From Planctomycetia bacterium (GTDB lineage: Bacteria > Planctomycetota > Planctomycetia > Pirellulales > Thermoguttaceae): a stretch of DNA of 64,000 nucleotides. Where the stretch lies: positions 1-64,000 of the forward strand of contig JAUNMR010000018.1 of the NCBI GenBank assembly GCA_030537455.1. Direction: 5' to 3'. Below, piece after piece: positions 1 to 8,635 of this stretch (position 1 is the stretch's first letter; every line of letters begins with the position of its first letter). Position numbers and translations under genes: made by a program. The notes below the pieces were generated by a model, which worked only from the letters and a program-made list of their open reading frames with translations, was not told the DNA's origin and did not search any database.

Positions 1-90
1 AAACGCCTGATTGCCATGGACGTCTTATCAGGTCAACTGGGTTAGCGCCGCCGCGCTACGGAATTGAAACACAGACGAGCCGAGGCTGGT

Positions 91-1248
91 ATGACGCTAA
101 GTCGATTAATTTATACAGTTACGTTCTTTCTGATCCTTTTGAGCGGTAATTCGCTCTATGCTCAAAAGATCTATTTTCTCGCATCGGGCGACGTTCGGGA
201 CGAAAAAGTTGGTCAGTTCGTTCAAGACGGTCTTGAATTTGTCAACGACGTCATGTCAGAAGTGGTTCCCTCTGACCGTTTAGTTGTCTATAACAAGTCG
301 TCGAACTGGTCCGGTAGTAATATCGAGCGTTCACGCAACGTGCGGCACGACCTTCTCAAGGCGATTGAGAACTGCCCGGTCGGTTCCAATGACACGATCT
401 TTATCTACTGGTGCGGTCACGGCGGTTACGACCAAGGCGGACATTTCCTTTGGATTCGCAATCCCTCTAATCTCGACGCGCTCACGCCAATGCGCCGCGC
501 AGACGTTGTCAATGCTCTGGAAAAGAAGAACGCGCGTCTGAAGGTCTTTGTGACCGAATCGTGCAATGTGTATCAGTCCTTTGAGGTCGATAAGACTGGC
601 TTCGGACCGGAGGCAGACGACGCCGTTCCCCCAATTGTACGCTCGCTCTTACTCGAACCGCGCGGGTTGGTCAATATCAACTCGTGCAGTCCGAATCAAA
701 CCGCCAAGGCATGCGAAACATTTGGCGGTCCCTTTACTTACTTTTTGTTTGGCGCTCTTTACGACCAGTGTAATCGTAGTATGTCCTGGCAGGAAATCGT
801 TAAAGTCGTCGACCAGCAAGCCGCGCAAAAAAAACTTCAGCAACGCGTCTACGCCTGGTCGCTACCCGGCGGCGCTTCGGAATCGCCCGTTCGACGCGAC
901 GACGTCTGGTCAGACCCGATATTCCACCCGGAACGCGGCGATCGCGTAATTGAGGTCGCCGTGCTCGACAGCGGAACCTACGAAGTCAATAGCGTATCAG
1001 AGTTCGATAATATTATCGCCAACGCGCCTAACCCGTCGATTATTCTCACGATCGTCGACCAGCATACCGGTAATCGTTACTACATGCGCACAACGCTCGG
1101 CTCCTCCGGTTTCTCCTCCTCGCGCCTGGGCTTGCAGACGTCTAATACCTCCGAACAGGGCGTGCGCGTCGACGGTTATGCCAAAGGCTCCCCGGCCGCG
1201 AAATGCCAATACCTCAAAAATGGCGACGTGCAAGAGGTTCGGCGCTAA
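91..1248 (+). CDS. Secreted caspase-like (C14-type) protein, copy A
   Basis: A 385-residue protein with an N-terminal signal peptide (hydrophobic core about residues 7-22, then NSLYA before QKIYF). The segment at residues 105-112 (YWCGHGGY) and FVTESC near 152-158 fit the His and Cys of a caspase-fold peptidase, giving H110 and C158 as the likely dyad. About residues 270-385 form a second domain shared with the next gene, ending in a PDZ-like stretch (GVRVDGYAKGSPA). The ATG at 91 is preferred over TTG at 64 because MTLSRL aligns with MTLRRL of the neighbour and GAGG lies upstream. The second copy follows 97 bases downstream on the same strand. The target is unknown. Family membership rests on motifs only; the residue after the Cys is Asn rather than the usual His, so activity is uncertain. 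Confidence 0.72.
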   Translation: MTLSRLIYTVTFFLILLSGNSLYAQKIYFLASGDVRDEKVGQFVQDGLEFVNDVMSEVVPSDRLVVYNKSSNWSGSNIERSRNVRHDLLKAIENCPVGSNDTIFIYWCGHGGYDQGGHFLWIRNPSNLDALTPMRRADVVNALEKKNARLKVFVTESCNVYQSFEVDKTGFGPEADDAVPPIVRSLLLEPRGLVNINSCSPNQTAKACETFGGPFTYFLFGALYDQCNRSMSWQEIVKVVDQQAAQKKLQQRVYAWSLPGGASESPVRRDDVWSDPIFHPERGDRVIEVAVLDSGTYEVNSVSEFDNIIANAPNPSIILTIVDQHTGNRYYMRTTLGSSGFSSSRLGLQTSNTSEQGVRVDGYAKGSPAAKCQYLKNGDVQEVRR

Positions 1249-1345
1249 ATATTTATAACACATGCATTAACACTCTTTATAAAAAACGACGGGGCGTCTC
1301 TAGCCTGGCGCCTGCGTTATAGGAAAGGCTAAATCAGGGAATCAC

Positions 1346-2518
1346 ATGACGTTACGAAGACTCATTCTACTTACGGTCTTCGCGCTCGCGCTTTGTTGTT
1401 GCGCGAACGCTCGAGCCCAAAAGCTCTATCTCTTTGCCGAAGGCGATATTAAATCCGCAAATATCAAACAAGGCGATATGTATGACATTCAATTCGTCAG
1501 AAAAGTCATGAGAGATAGTATCCCGAGTCAGAGATTCTGTCTTTATAACGACCCAGAAAGCGTTAGCTCAGAATGGCGCGGTCCGGACGTCTCCAACTCT
1601 GATAATATCTCACGCGATATCTTTCGTGCAATTGAGTCGTGTCCGGCCGGTTCCAACGATATCGTCTTCTTCTATTGGACTGGTCACGGCGCGTACGACT
1701 CCAGTCGCGGTCATTACCTCGCATTACCGCCCGGGAATGGCGATCGTTACGTCTTTCGCAGTAAAATTCTGTCAGCGCTCAAGCAGAAAAATCCTCGACT
1801 AATCGTCTTCATAACCGATACGTGTCACTCTCTTATTGACGTTCCTAGCGCGCCTTGCGCGGCGCCGACTATGGAAATGACAAGGAAAATCAGATCGCTC
1901 TTTTTCGATTGCCGCGGCGTCCTAGACGCCAATTCATCCTCGCCTGGTCAGAAGTCAATTTCGACGGAGGCTGGTAGTATTTTCACTATATTATTCACTA
2001 GCTATTTACAGTCAGACGTCAATAGACCTACTACTTGGAAAGCCTTCTTCTCCGAAATAGACGATTGGTGTCGTCATAACGGCAAAGCACAACGCGTTTA
2101 CACCTGGAGCTGGCCGACTTCCGGTTCAGGCGGCGGTTCCTCTCCTGACTCCAGTTCCAGTAACGGTTCTTACGCAGGCTGGACAGAAGCGAAATATCAC
2201 CCAGAAAATGGCGACCGCATTATTCGCGTTCGGGTTGACGGGCAAAACTATACTATCAATAGCGACTCATACTTCCGTTCGGTCATTGGCAACGCGAGTA
2301 GTAACGACGTTATTTTGACGCTGGTCGATAATCGTAGCGGGAAGACGTACGACCTGCGCACAATGCTTCGTCCCCGTGGCAATGCCACGCGCCTTGGGAT
2401 CTATACGCGGGATACCTCCGCTACCGGCGTTTTAGTTTACGGCGTTATGTCCGGCTCGCCCGGCGCGTATTGCCGTATGCGCGTCAATAGTAACGTCGCG
2501 CCTGTGCGCGCCTATTGA
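1346..2518 (+). CDS. Secreted caspase-like (C14-type) protein, copy B
   Basis: A 390-residue paralogue of the preceding gene. It has a signal peptide (hydrophobic residues 5-20, cleavage likely after NARA) and a caspase-type His motif, FYWTGHGAYD, with H114. The Cys motif FITDTCHS, with C160, matches the classical D-x-C-H-S pattern better than copy A. A Ser/Gly-rich linker near residues 255-272 separates the catalytic part from a C-terminal domain with a PDZ-like end (GVLVYGVMSGSPGAY). Tandem position and similar architecture indicate duplication of one ancestral gene. As a secreted protein it would act outside the cytoplasm, unlike most bacterial metacaspases; substrate and partner cannot be read from the context. 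A terminator follows. Confidence 0.74.
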   Translation: MTLRRLILLTVFALALCCCANARAQKLYLFAEGDIKSANIKQGDMYDIQFVRKVMRDSIPSQRFCLYNDPESVSSEWRGPDVSNSDNISRDIFRAIESCPAGSNDIVFFYWTGHGAYDSSRGHYLALPPGNGDRYVFRSKILSALKQKNPRLIVFITDTCHSLIDVPSAPCAAPTMEMTRKIRSLFFDCRGVLDANSSSPGQKSISTEAGSIFTILFTSYLQSDVNRPTTWKAFFSEIDDWCRHNGKAQRVYTWSWPTSGSGGGSSPDSSSSNGSYAGWTEAKYHPENGDRIIRVRVDGQNYTINSDSYFRSVIGNASSNDVILTLVDNRSGKTYDLRTMLRPRGNATRLGIYTRDTSATGVLVYGVMSGSPGAYCRMRVNSNVAPVRAY

Positions 2519-2573
2519 CCTTTGTGACGCCCCCCAACCGCCACGCGCGCTAGGCGCGTTCCCCCCAAAATAA

Positions 2574-2611
2574 AACGAGGACGCTTTCTTACCAGGCGTC
2601 CTCGTTCCTTT
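2574..2611. terminator. Intrinsic terminator between convergent genes
   Basis: Perfect 11-bp stem: AACGAGGACGC at 2574-2584 pairs with GCGTCCTCGTT at 2596-2606, loop 11 nt, followed by CCTTTTT. It sits after the second caspase-like gene and before the end of the minus-strand hydrolase, so it may serve both. Confidence 0.8.
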
Positions 2612-2648
2612 TTCTAACTACAGCGCTCCAAGCGTTTGTTACTTATAA

Positions 2649-3725
2649 TTACTTCAAACTATCGCGATAGAACGCGGCGATTTCATCGAAAGGAATCGCG
2701 TCGAGATTGTCGTACAGGTCGGTGTGCGAGGCGCCCGGGATAATCAGTAGGCGCTTGTTGTCGCCACGTAGCTTCTTAAAGGCGTCCTCCCCGAAATAGC
2801 GCGAATGCGCCTCCTCTCCGTGTATGACCAGTACGGGCGAACGAATCTCCTCGGCAAACGCCAGGATCTTTGCGTTCATATAACCCAACGCGGTAATAGC
2901 GTTCCACCCCTGGTTGGAATTGAGCGAGCGCGGATGATACCCCCTCGGGGTTTTGTAGTAGTCGTAGTAGTCCTTAACGAACTTCGGGGCGTCTTCGGGC
3001 AAGGGGTCGACGACTCCCCCGGCGCGCTTGTATTCGCCGCTACGATAATCCTCCGTGCGCTGGGCATTTAGCGCGACTCGGGTCTGATAGCGCGCCTCTT
3101 CGTCGACCGAATCGTTGTAACCGTAGGCAGTTACGCGCGTCATGTCGTACATGGTCGAGGCAACCGTCCCTTTGATTCGCGTGTCAATCGCCGCGGCGTT
3201 GAGCGCAAGACCGCCCCAGCCACAGACGCCGAGGATTCCAACCCGCTCTGGGTCGACCTTCGGGTCGGTCACAAGATAGTCGACCGCGGCGCAGAAGTCC
3301 TCGGTGTTAATATCAGGCGAGTTCATATAACGCGGTTCTCCACCGCTCTGACCCGTAAAAGACGGATCAAACGCAATGGTTATAAACCCGCGTTTGGCAA
3401 GCTCTTGTGCATACAGTCCCGACGCCTGCTCTTTCACCGCGCCAAATGGACCGCACACGGCAATCGCCGCGACCTTGTCCTCGAGCTCCGCCGGCTCGTA
3501 ACGATCCGCGACCAGTTCTATTCCAAATCGGTTCTTAAAGCTAACCTTACAATGCACAACCCCTTCACAAGGCGCAAATGTCTTGTCCCATTCTTGATTC
3601 TCTGCCATTTTCTTACTCCATCCTGTATTCTCTTGCGCTCGTAGCGCCAAGTCGTTCGTCAACGCGTACCCAACGACAACGCCGATAAGCGCGCAAAGCC
3701 ACGTCGCTAGCGTTCTAACGCTCAT
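2649..3725 (-). CDS. Alpha/beta hydrolase, dienelactone hydrolase-like
   Basis: A 358-residue alpha/beta-hydrolase with one N-terminal hydrophobic segment (residues 8-25) that could be a signal anchor or an uncleaved signal. The nucleophile elbow reads GVCGWGG, placing Cys168 where this family has Ser or Cys. An acidic residue near VIHGEEAHS (about 302) and H334 in GASHTDLYD complete a likely triad. The family acts on small esters or lactones; the substrate here cannot be assigned. GAGGA lies 6 nt before the ATG. It is divergent from the GH71/99-like gene, with back-to-back promoters in the gap. Confidence 0.75.
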   Translation of the reverse strand: MSVRTLATWLCALIGVVVGYALTNDLALRAQENTGWSKKMAENQEWDKTFAPCEGVVHCKVSFKNRFGIELVADRYEPAELEDKVAAIAVCGPFGAVKEQASGLYAQELAKRGFITIAFDPSFTGQSGGEPRYMNSPDINTEDFCAAVDYLVTDPKVDPERVGILGVCGWGGLALNAAAIDTRIKGTVASTMYDMTRVTAYGYNDSVDEEARYQTRVALNAQRTEDYRSGEYKRAGGVVDPLPEDAPKFVKDYYDYYKTPRGYHPRSLNSNQGWNAITALGYMNAKILAFAEEIRSPVLVIHGEEAHSRYFGEDAFKKLRGDNKRLLIIPGASHTDLYDNLDAIPFDEIAAFYRDSLK

Positions 3726-3784
3726 GTTATTCCTCGTTCAACTAGGTTTGTTTATCGCCGACGTCGTTGTGACGTCACGCCTTC

Positions 3785-3812
3785 ACTTTACCGAAATCGC
3801 GCGTCAAGTCAA
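3785..3812 (-). promoter_or_regulatory. Sigma70-like promoter for the alpha/beta hydrolase
   Basis: On the minus strand TTGACT (3812-3807), 16 nt, then TAAAGT (3790-3785). The -35 is 5/6 and the -10 is 4/6 of consensus. It lies only 3 bases from the -35 of the divergent promoter at 3816, so the two could share control. Confidence 0.5.
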
Positions 3813-3815
3813 GAC

Positions 3816-3844
3816 TTGTCGCCTCGCGCTCGCCTGGCTATAAT
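3816..3844 (+). promoter_or_regulatory. Sigma70-like promoter for the GH71/99-like gene
   Basis: TTGTCG at 3816-3821, spacer 17, TATAAT at 3839-3844. A start codon at TTG 3816 is therefore really the -35 box, and the ATG at 3939 is the translation start, with a leader of about 90 nt. Confidence 0.68.
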
Positions 3845-3938
3845 AGTCCTTGCGTCGCGACGCGTCGGGTCGTCGCGCGCTGAGTCTCATAGCGTATCCT
3901 GCCGTTTTCCCGCCCTTTCCACTCAGGAGTCGTCTATT

Positions 3939-6182
3939 ATGCCGCGAACGAACCGCGCACGCGCGCTACTCTTAGCGCTCTTTCTCCTACTGACTACGTC
4001 GCAAATCCTGTGCGCGCAAAGCCCCAACGCATGGAACCCCGCGCAAAGCGACCAGTGGGTCGCCGTCGACCAGCTCGGGCGCGCCCTGCCCGCTAACGCC
4101 GACGTCGGCGATATTCGCCCCGATAAATACATCGCATGCTTCTACTTCCTATGGAACGGTCGGCACGGCGACGCCGGTCCTTATGATATCACTAAAATCC
4201 TAGCGGAACACCCGGAAGCGAAGGACGATCCCGACTCGCCGCTGTGGGGCAAGCTCTATGCGCCTCACCACTGGGGCGAATCGATCTTCGGTTACTACGT
4301 CGGGGAAGACGAATCCGTTTTGCGTAAACACGCGCAAATGCTCGGCGACGCCGGCGTCGACGTGATCTGCTTTGACGTGACCAATCAGCTGACGTACCCG
4401 GAATCGTACCGACCGCTCTTTAAGGTCTTCTCAGAAATGCAACAGGCCGGTAATAAAGTCCCGAAGGTAGCGTTTCTCTGTCCGTTCGGCTCGCCTAATA
4501 AAGTCGTGCGCGAGCTCTGGCGCGAAGTGTATTCCCAGAATTTCTACCCCGACGTGTGGTTCTACTGGAAGGGCAAGCCGCTCATTCTCGCCGACCCCGA
4601 TTACCTCAGCCCCGCCCTACGCCTCACAAGTCAAAACTGCGTCCCGATTGAAATCGGCAAAGGCGACGTGCTCGCTCAAACTTTCCGCGCAAAATCCCAA
4701 TTCAATTCGGTTAACGTCTGTGCGCCGACCTGGAACGATACTAATAGCGCTCTGTCGATCACGCTACTCGACGCCGACGGCAACGTCGTTCTAAAGGTTG
4801 ATTCCTATGACGTTGTCGACAACCTCGGATTTGAACTTCCTCTGGAAAAGCCCGCGCCGACCGGGGAATATACCATTGAACTGCGTAACGTCGGCCAAGG
4901 ACGCGTCGGCTGCTGGTCTCGCAACGTTGCCGGGGACGATTACACCGCCGCGGCGAACCAAACGCACAAGGTAGCCGCGATCGATTGGCTCGGCGCCACG
5001 AAAAATGGTCAAAAGCTCGCGTCCGTGCTCATGACCTCCGTCTCGCTCTACGACGAAGAACTCGATAACATCTTGAACTTCTTCACCTTCCGTCCGTCTC
5101 AGCCGGACTACTTCATCGGTCCGCGCAAGCCGAATCAGTGGAGCTGGCTGGAAGCCTACCCGCAACATGTGTTCTATAACGATCAGGGCGAACCGGAAGA
5201 AGTCGGCGTCGGCGTGGCGCAAAACGCTACCGACGGTAAACTCTCGGTAATGAGCAACCCGCGCGCCTATGGCCGTAGCTATCACAACGGTGAAGAACCC
5301 GCGCCGGAAGATTGCAACTACTTCGGGATGAACTTCCAAGAGCAGTGGGATCGCGCCCTGGAACTCGACCCGGAAATTATCTTTGTCACCGGTTGGAACG
5401 AATGGATCGCCGGTCGCTTCGATATCAACGCGCCCTTCCATGCGCCCACCCCAGTAACCTTCGTCGACCAGTACAACGAAGAATTCAGCCGCGACTGCGA
5501 ACCAATGGTCGGCGGGCACGTCGACGATTACTATTATCAAATGATCGCTAATATTCGCCGCTTCAAGGGCGTCTCCAAGCAGGAACCGTCTCAAACCGCC
5601 GCGATTACCCTCGACGGCGCCTTCGACGATTGGACCGCCGTGCGACCGATTTTCTTCGACACCGCGTGCGACCCGGTTCACCGCGATTGCCGCGGCTGGG
5701 GAAAAGGCATGCGCTATTTCAATCAGACCGGTCGTAACGACATACTCGAAACGCGCGTAAGTTACGACAATGCGAACGTTTACTTCTATCTGAAAGTCGC
5801 CGACGCTCTACAGGGCGATCTCAAGAGCGATAATTGGCTCGCGCTCTTGCTCAATACCGACGATGACGTTTCCACCGGACATTACGGGGTCGATTACCTC
5901 ATTCGCGCCAACGCCGAGGGAACCTCCTTTGAATTGCAAAAGGTTACAAACGAGGGCGAAACCGCCGGCGTTCAGAGCGTTTGCAAGGTTGATTCGAGCG
6001 CAAAGGGCGCGGAACTTGAACTTACGATCCCGCGCAAAGCGCTCGGTCTCGACGCGGTCGCGCCTTCGCTCAACTTTAAGTGGACCGACGGTCTCGATCC
6101 TCTCGGCGACTGGTCGGTCTATACCACCGACGGCGACGCCGCGCCAAACGACCTGTATTTCTATCGTTATCAGGCGAACTAA
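3939..6182 (+). CDS. Secreted GH71/99-like glycoside hydrolase with C-terminal CBM9/DOMON-like domain
   Basis: A 747-residue exported protein. The signal peptide covers residues 1-26 (hydrophobic core ALLLALFLLL, end CAQ). Residues about 35-530 resemble glycoside hydrolase family 71/99-like proteins: it opens with IACFYFLWNGRHG, has a stretch about a beast-like fixed catalytic region GYYVGEDES, and carries the typical FVTGWNEW motif near residue 485. Residues about 555-747 begin ITLDGAFDDW and look like a CBM9/DOMON-type sugar- or haem-binding beta domain. An insertion near 230-330 looks like a beta-sandwich. The family cleaves endo-alpha-mannoside or alpha-1,3-glucan links; the real substrate is not known here. 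AGGAG precedes the start, and the promoter at 3816 supports this start. Confidence 0.72.
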   Translation: MPRTNRARALLLALFLLLTTSQILCAQSPNAWNPAQSDQWVAVDQLGRALPANADVGDIRPDKYIACFYFLWNGRHGDAGPYDITKILAEHPEAKDDPDSPLWGKLYAPHHWGESIFGYYVGEDESVLRKHAQMLGDAGVDVICFDVTNQLTYPESYRPLFKVFSEMQQAGNKVPKVAFLCPFGSPNKVVRELWREVYSQNFYPDVWFYWKGKPLILADPDYLSPALRLTSQNCVPIEIGKGDVLAQTFRAKSQFNSVNVCAPTWNDTNSALSITLLDADGNVVLKVDSYDVVDNLGFELPLEKPAPTGEYTIELRNVGQGRVGCWSRNVAGDDYTAAANQTHKVAAIDWLGATKNGQKLASVLMTSVSLYDEELDNILNFFTFRPSQPDYFIGPRKPNQWSWLEAYPQHVFYNDQGEPEEVGVGVAQNATDGKLSVMSNPRAYGRSYHNGEEPAPEDCNYFGMNFQEQWDRALELDPEIIFVTGWNEWIAGRFDINAPFHAPTPVTFVDQYNEEFSRDCEPMVGGHVDDYYYQMIANIRRFKGVSKQEPSQTAAITLDGAFDDWTAVRPIFFDTACDPVHRDCRGWGKGMRYFNQTGRNDILETRVSYDNANVYFYLKVADALQGDLKSDNWLALLLNTDDDVSTGHYGVDYLIRANAEGTSFELQKVTNEGETAGVQSVCKVDSSAKGAELELTIPRKALGLDAVAPSLNFKWTDGLDPLGDWSVYTTDGDAAPNDLYFYRYQAN

Positions 6183-6214
6183 CAAGACTTAGATCTTCAT
6201 CCACTTACACAAAA

Positions 6215-6256
6215 AGCGACGTCGCTAGATTTACTCCAGCGGCGTCGCTCTTTTTA
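6215..6256. terminator. Bidirectional terminator
   Basis: AGCGACGTCGCT (6215-6226) pairs with AGCGGCGTCGCT (6238-6249) over 12 bp with one G-U. A-tract before and CTTTTT after. It separates the convergent GH71/99-like and thermonuclease genes. Confidence 0.8.
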
Positions 6257-6324
6257 TTACCTTTGTTTGCATTCGCCAGCGTTTTGTTTGCGTCTGAGAA
6301 TTTTGAAGAAGGAAACTGTCAGCG

Positions 6325-7104
6325 TTAATTTGCTGTGGAATAGATTCCAAGTCCTTCTCTTTGCGCGGCTTCCGCAGCTGCGGTAATGCGCGTCTTCATT
6401 GCCTTTGAGAAGGAGTACTGCGTTTGCGCACGCGCTAATCCATGTCGCACAAGATCCTCGTTGAGCGAAATGGGATCGTCTTTAAAGTAAACAAAGGCTA
6501 ATCGCCTGCCGTAAATGTCGAGCTTGGAACCGTCGGTGACCAGGTAGACAACGTTTCCGGCGTCAGCGACGCGCTTTTTGGTGTAGGCGGACGCCTCCGG
6601 TCCCCAAGGCTCCACCGGCCAGTTCTTTTTTACCGTCTCCGGCGTGTCCGCGCCAATGAAGCGTACGCGTATGCGCTCTCCGCTCGCGTCGTTCACAATG
6701 ATCGTGTCGCCGTCCACGCACCGCTCCACCATTACGCGCTCGGCCTCCACGCCCGATCCTAACGCGGTGGTAATCGTAACGACGCCCAAAGCGTCAGGGG
6801 CGTCGTAGACGTCGGGTTGAGTTGCGGCAGAGTCGTAAGCGTCGTATTGAGTTAGGCCGCCGTCGTTTGTATAGACGTCGGGACGCTCTTGCGCCTGTTC
6901 CTGTGCGGTCTGCGCGTCCTTAGCCGCCTGGCGCGTCTCCTCCGTCTGGTCGCACCGCGCTAGCATGAGCCCAACGACCACAAGCAACGAGGCAATCGCC
7001 GCGAGACCGCCCTGACCCTTTTGATTCTTACGACTCTTGTTCGACAAGATTGTCCCGACGACTTCTCTGGCTACTCGACGATCAAAGGTTTGTCTACGTG
7101 CCAT
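6325..7104 (-). CDS. Membrane-anchored thermonuclease-like (SNase fold) protein
   Basis: A 259-residue protein with a basic N-terminus, one transmembrane segment (about residues 34-49), then a Glu/Gln/Thr-rich linker. The C-terminal domain (about 125-257) is of the staphylococcal nuclease type. Visible hallmarks are CVDGDTI, VRFIGADTPE, which contains the first catalytic Arg and Glu, and YGRRLAFVY, which contains the second Arg. The protein should hydrolyse DNA or RNA with Ca2+ on the outer face of the membrane. No lipobox was found (LARC lacks the small residue). GAGG is 5 nt before the ATG. It is not obviously in an operon with aroF, which ends 207 bases upstream. Confidence 0.82.
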   Translation of the reverse strand: MARRQTFDRRVAREVVGTILSNKSRKNQKGQGGLAAIASLLVVVGLMLARCDQTEETRQAAKDAQTAQEQAQERPDVYTNDGGLTQYDAYDSAATQPDVYDAPDALGVVTITTALGSGVEAERVMVERCVDGDTIIVNDASGERIRVRFIGADTPETVKKNWPVEPWGPEASAYTKKRVADAGNVVYLVTDGSKLDIYGRRLAFVYFKDDPISLNEDLVRHGLARAQTQYSFSKAMKTRITAAAEAAQREGLGIYSTAN

Positions 7105-7311
7105 ATCAACCTCAGCTTCTGAGCGTTTATTCTCTCTTTACGACCAATCCTCTAGTCGCACGCTCTATATTTAGCAAAGATTGTCACAATTTGCCAGAGC
7201 ATTCCCCCTACGACTCAGGCGCACGGTCAGAGTCGTCGTCGGGACAAAAAACGCGCCCCGAAGTGTATCTCCGCAACGCGTTTGGGATATAAGACTATCT
7301 AGCTTAAGCTC

Positions 7312-8319
7312 TTAGCGCATGGAGTACGGGAGAATCGCCTTGACGCGACGCGCCATTTCCGCGAAATCTTCTGGCGTGAGGGACTGCGCGCCGTCGCAGA
7401 GCGCGTGCGCGGGGTCGTTGTGAACCTCGACGATCAGCGCGTCGGCGCCACAGGCGGTCGCCGCGAGCGCCATGGGGGGCACAAGCTTCGCCACGCCGGT
7501 CGCATGACTGGGGTCAATAACCACCGGCAGGTGGGTTATGCGGTGCAGAACCGGAACCGCAGACAGATCCAAGGTATTGCGCGTGCGCGTTTCGAAGGTG
7601 CGAATGCCACGTTCGCAGACCATGACCTGTTCGTTTCCGCCCGCCATAACATATTCAGCGCTGGTAAGAAGCTCTTGCAAAGTATTCGCCAGACCGCGCT
7701 TGAGAAGAACCGGTTTGTTGATCTTGCCCAACTGCTTGAGCAACTCGAAGTTCTGCATATTGCGCGCGCCGATCTGAATGATATCAACGTCGTCGAAGAG
7801 AGAAAGATGGGCGGCGTCCATGAGTTCGGTAATAATCGGCAAACCGGTCTCTTTTTTCGCCTTAGAGAGAAGTCTGAGACCTTCAGCGCCCAATCCCTGG
7901 AACGCGTATGGCGAAGTGCGCGGCTTGAAAGCGCCGCCACGGAGAATCGTCGCGCCCGCGGCCTTAACCGCTTGCGCCACCTCGATGATCTGCGACTCCG
8001 TCTCCACAGAGCACGGTCCGGCGATCATCTGGAAGTTCCCGCCGCCAATTTTAACGCCGTTCTCCAACTCAATGATCGTGTCGTCCTCGTGAAAGCGTCG
8101 ATTCGCTTTTTTGAACGGCTCCTGAATGCGCTGTACGCTCTCGACAATCTCCAGAGCGTTGAGCATGTCGATGTCAACGCGCGAGGTGTCGCCCAGTAAA
8201 CCAATGATCGTGTGCGACTGACCAACGGATACGTTTAACTGCACGCCCATCGACGTGAGACTCTCCTTTAAATGCTCAATTTGCGTTTGATTCGCGTTCT
8301 TCTTCAGGAGGATAATCAT
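7312..8319 (-). CDS. aroF: 3-deoxy-7-phosphoheptulonate (DAHP) synthase
   Basis: A 335-residue enzyme that condenses phosphoenolpyruvate and erythrose-4-phosphate, the first step of the shikimate pathway. The N-terminal about 65 residues form the ACT-like/ferredoxin-like extension seen in type I-beta synthases (MIILLKKNANQTQ). The TIM barrel follows with MIAGPCSVE, GAFKPRTSPYAFQG, LKRG and VIDPSHATG, all signature stretches of the family. ATG 8319 is chosen because AAAGGA lies just upstream and the family starts with MI(I/V). Upstream lies a Tyr/Phe/Trp-rich leader peptide followed by an intrinsic terminator. Expression is therefore very likely controlled by attenuation in response to charged aromatic tRNAs. 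Confidence 0.95.
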   Translation of the reverse strand: MIILLKKNANQTQIEHLKESLTSMGVQLNVSVGQSHTIIGLLGDTSRVDIDMLNALEIVESVQRIQEPFKKANRRFHEDDTIIELENGVKIGGGNFQMIAGPCSVETESQIIEVAQAVKAAGATILRGGAFKPRTSPYAFQGLGAEGLRLLSKAKKETGLPIITELMDAAHLSLFDDVDIIQIGARNMQNFELLKQLGKINKPVLLKRGLANTLQELLTSAEYVMAGGNEQVMVCERGIRTFETRTRNTLDLSAVPVLHRITHLPVVIDPSHATGVAKLVPPMALAATACGADALIVEVHNDPAHALCDGAQSLTPEDFAEMARRVKAILPYSMR

Positions 8320-8386
8320 TTTTTTGTCCTTTCGGCTAAGTTGCGGCAATGCCGCGGTCAAACTATTTCACAGCGTCCGCTCGACC

Positions 8387-8421
8387 AAAAAAAAAGCCCC
8401 GCGTATCGTCGCAGGGCTTTT
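8387..8421 (-). terminator. Attenuator terminator in the aroF leader
   Basis: Read on the minus strand, AAAGCCC (8420-8414) pairs with GGGCTTT (8399-8393), plus an inner GCG/CGC stem, followed by nine T (8395-8387). It lies about 70 nt before the aroF start and after the leader peptide, on the same strand. No other gene on that strand ends here, so it acts inside the aroF transcript. Confidence 0.85.
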
Positions 8422-8493
8422 ACTTCTTGTTCCATCAGACGTCTTTTTAGACTAACTCAAAAAGAGCGCTCTAGCAAAAGCGACAATACGCAA
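8401..8493 (-). promoter_or_regulatory. Antiterminator and alternative pairings of the aroF attenuator
   Basis: Three leader segments can pair in mutually exclusive ways. Segment 2 (GCGUAUUGUCGC, 8491-8480) is complementary to segment 3 (GCGACGAUACGC, 8412-8401) at 12 of 12 positions, one being G-U. Segment 3 is the inner stem and loop of the terminator. Segment 1 (UACGCAA, 8549-8543, just before the Tyr codon run) is complementary to UUGCGUA (8493-8487) inside segment 2. A ribosome stalled on the Tyr/Phe codons would cover segment 1, free segment 2 and break the terminator. Confidence 0.72.
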
Positions 8494-8569
8494 CCATCTT
8501 CATACCGCGCCAAAAGCGGTAGAAGTAAAAATAGTAGTAATATTGCGTAAAGTTTTGAACGCTAGGCAT
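8471..8569 (-). CDS. Aromatic leader peptide of the aroF attenuator
   Basis: A 32-codon frame from ATG 8569 to TAG 8471. Thirteen of 32 residues are aromatic: seven Tyr, five Phe, one Trp. Residues 10-17 are YYYYFYFY, followed by RFW, so stalling would sense Tyr, Phe and Trp charging together. A weak GAGAG Shine-Dalgarno-like sequence precedes the ATG by about 9 nt. The start lies about 60 nt after a predicted promoter and its stop about 50 nt before the terminator hairpin. The layout is that of leader peptides such as E. coli pheL. The peptide itself probably has no function beyond its translation. Confidence 0.82.
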   Translation of the reverse strand: MPSVQNFTQYYYYFYFYRFWRGMKMVAYCRFC

Positions 8570-8635
8570 TTGCTTGCTCTCTATAACGATTCGACGACGC
8601 GCCGAACCGCTGTGTCTCTTCTATCAACTCTCCTC

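Noticed and set aside
1-45. Open frame from the window edge to TAG at 45
   Set aside because: It could be the last 14 codons of an upstream gene, but another frame is open across the same bases and nothing identifies either.
4791-5681. 296-codon frame on the minus strand inside the GH71/99-like gene
   Set aside because: It lies antisense to a gene with clear family motifs and a signal peptide, and its own product is a low-information Val/Arg/Gly-rich sequence.
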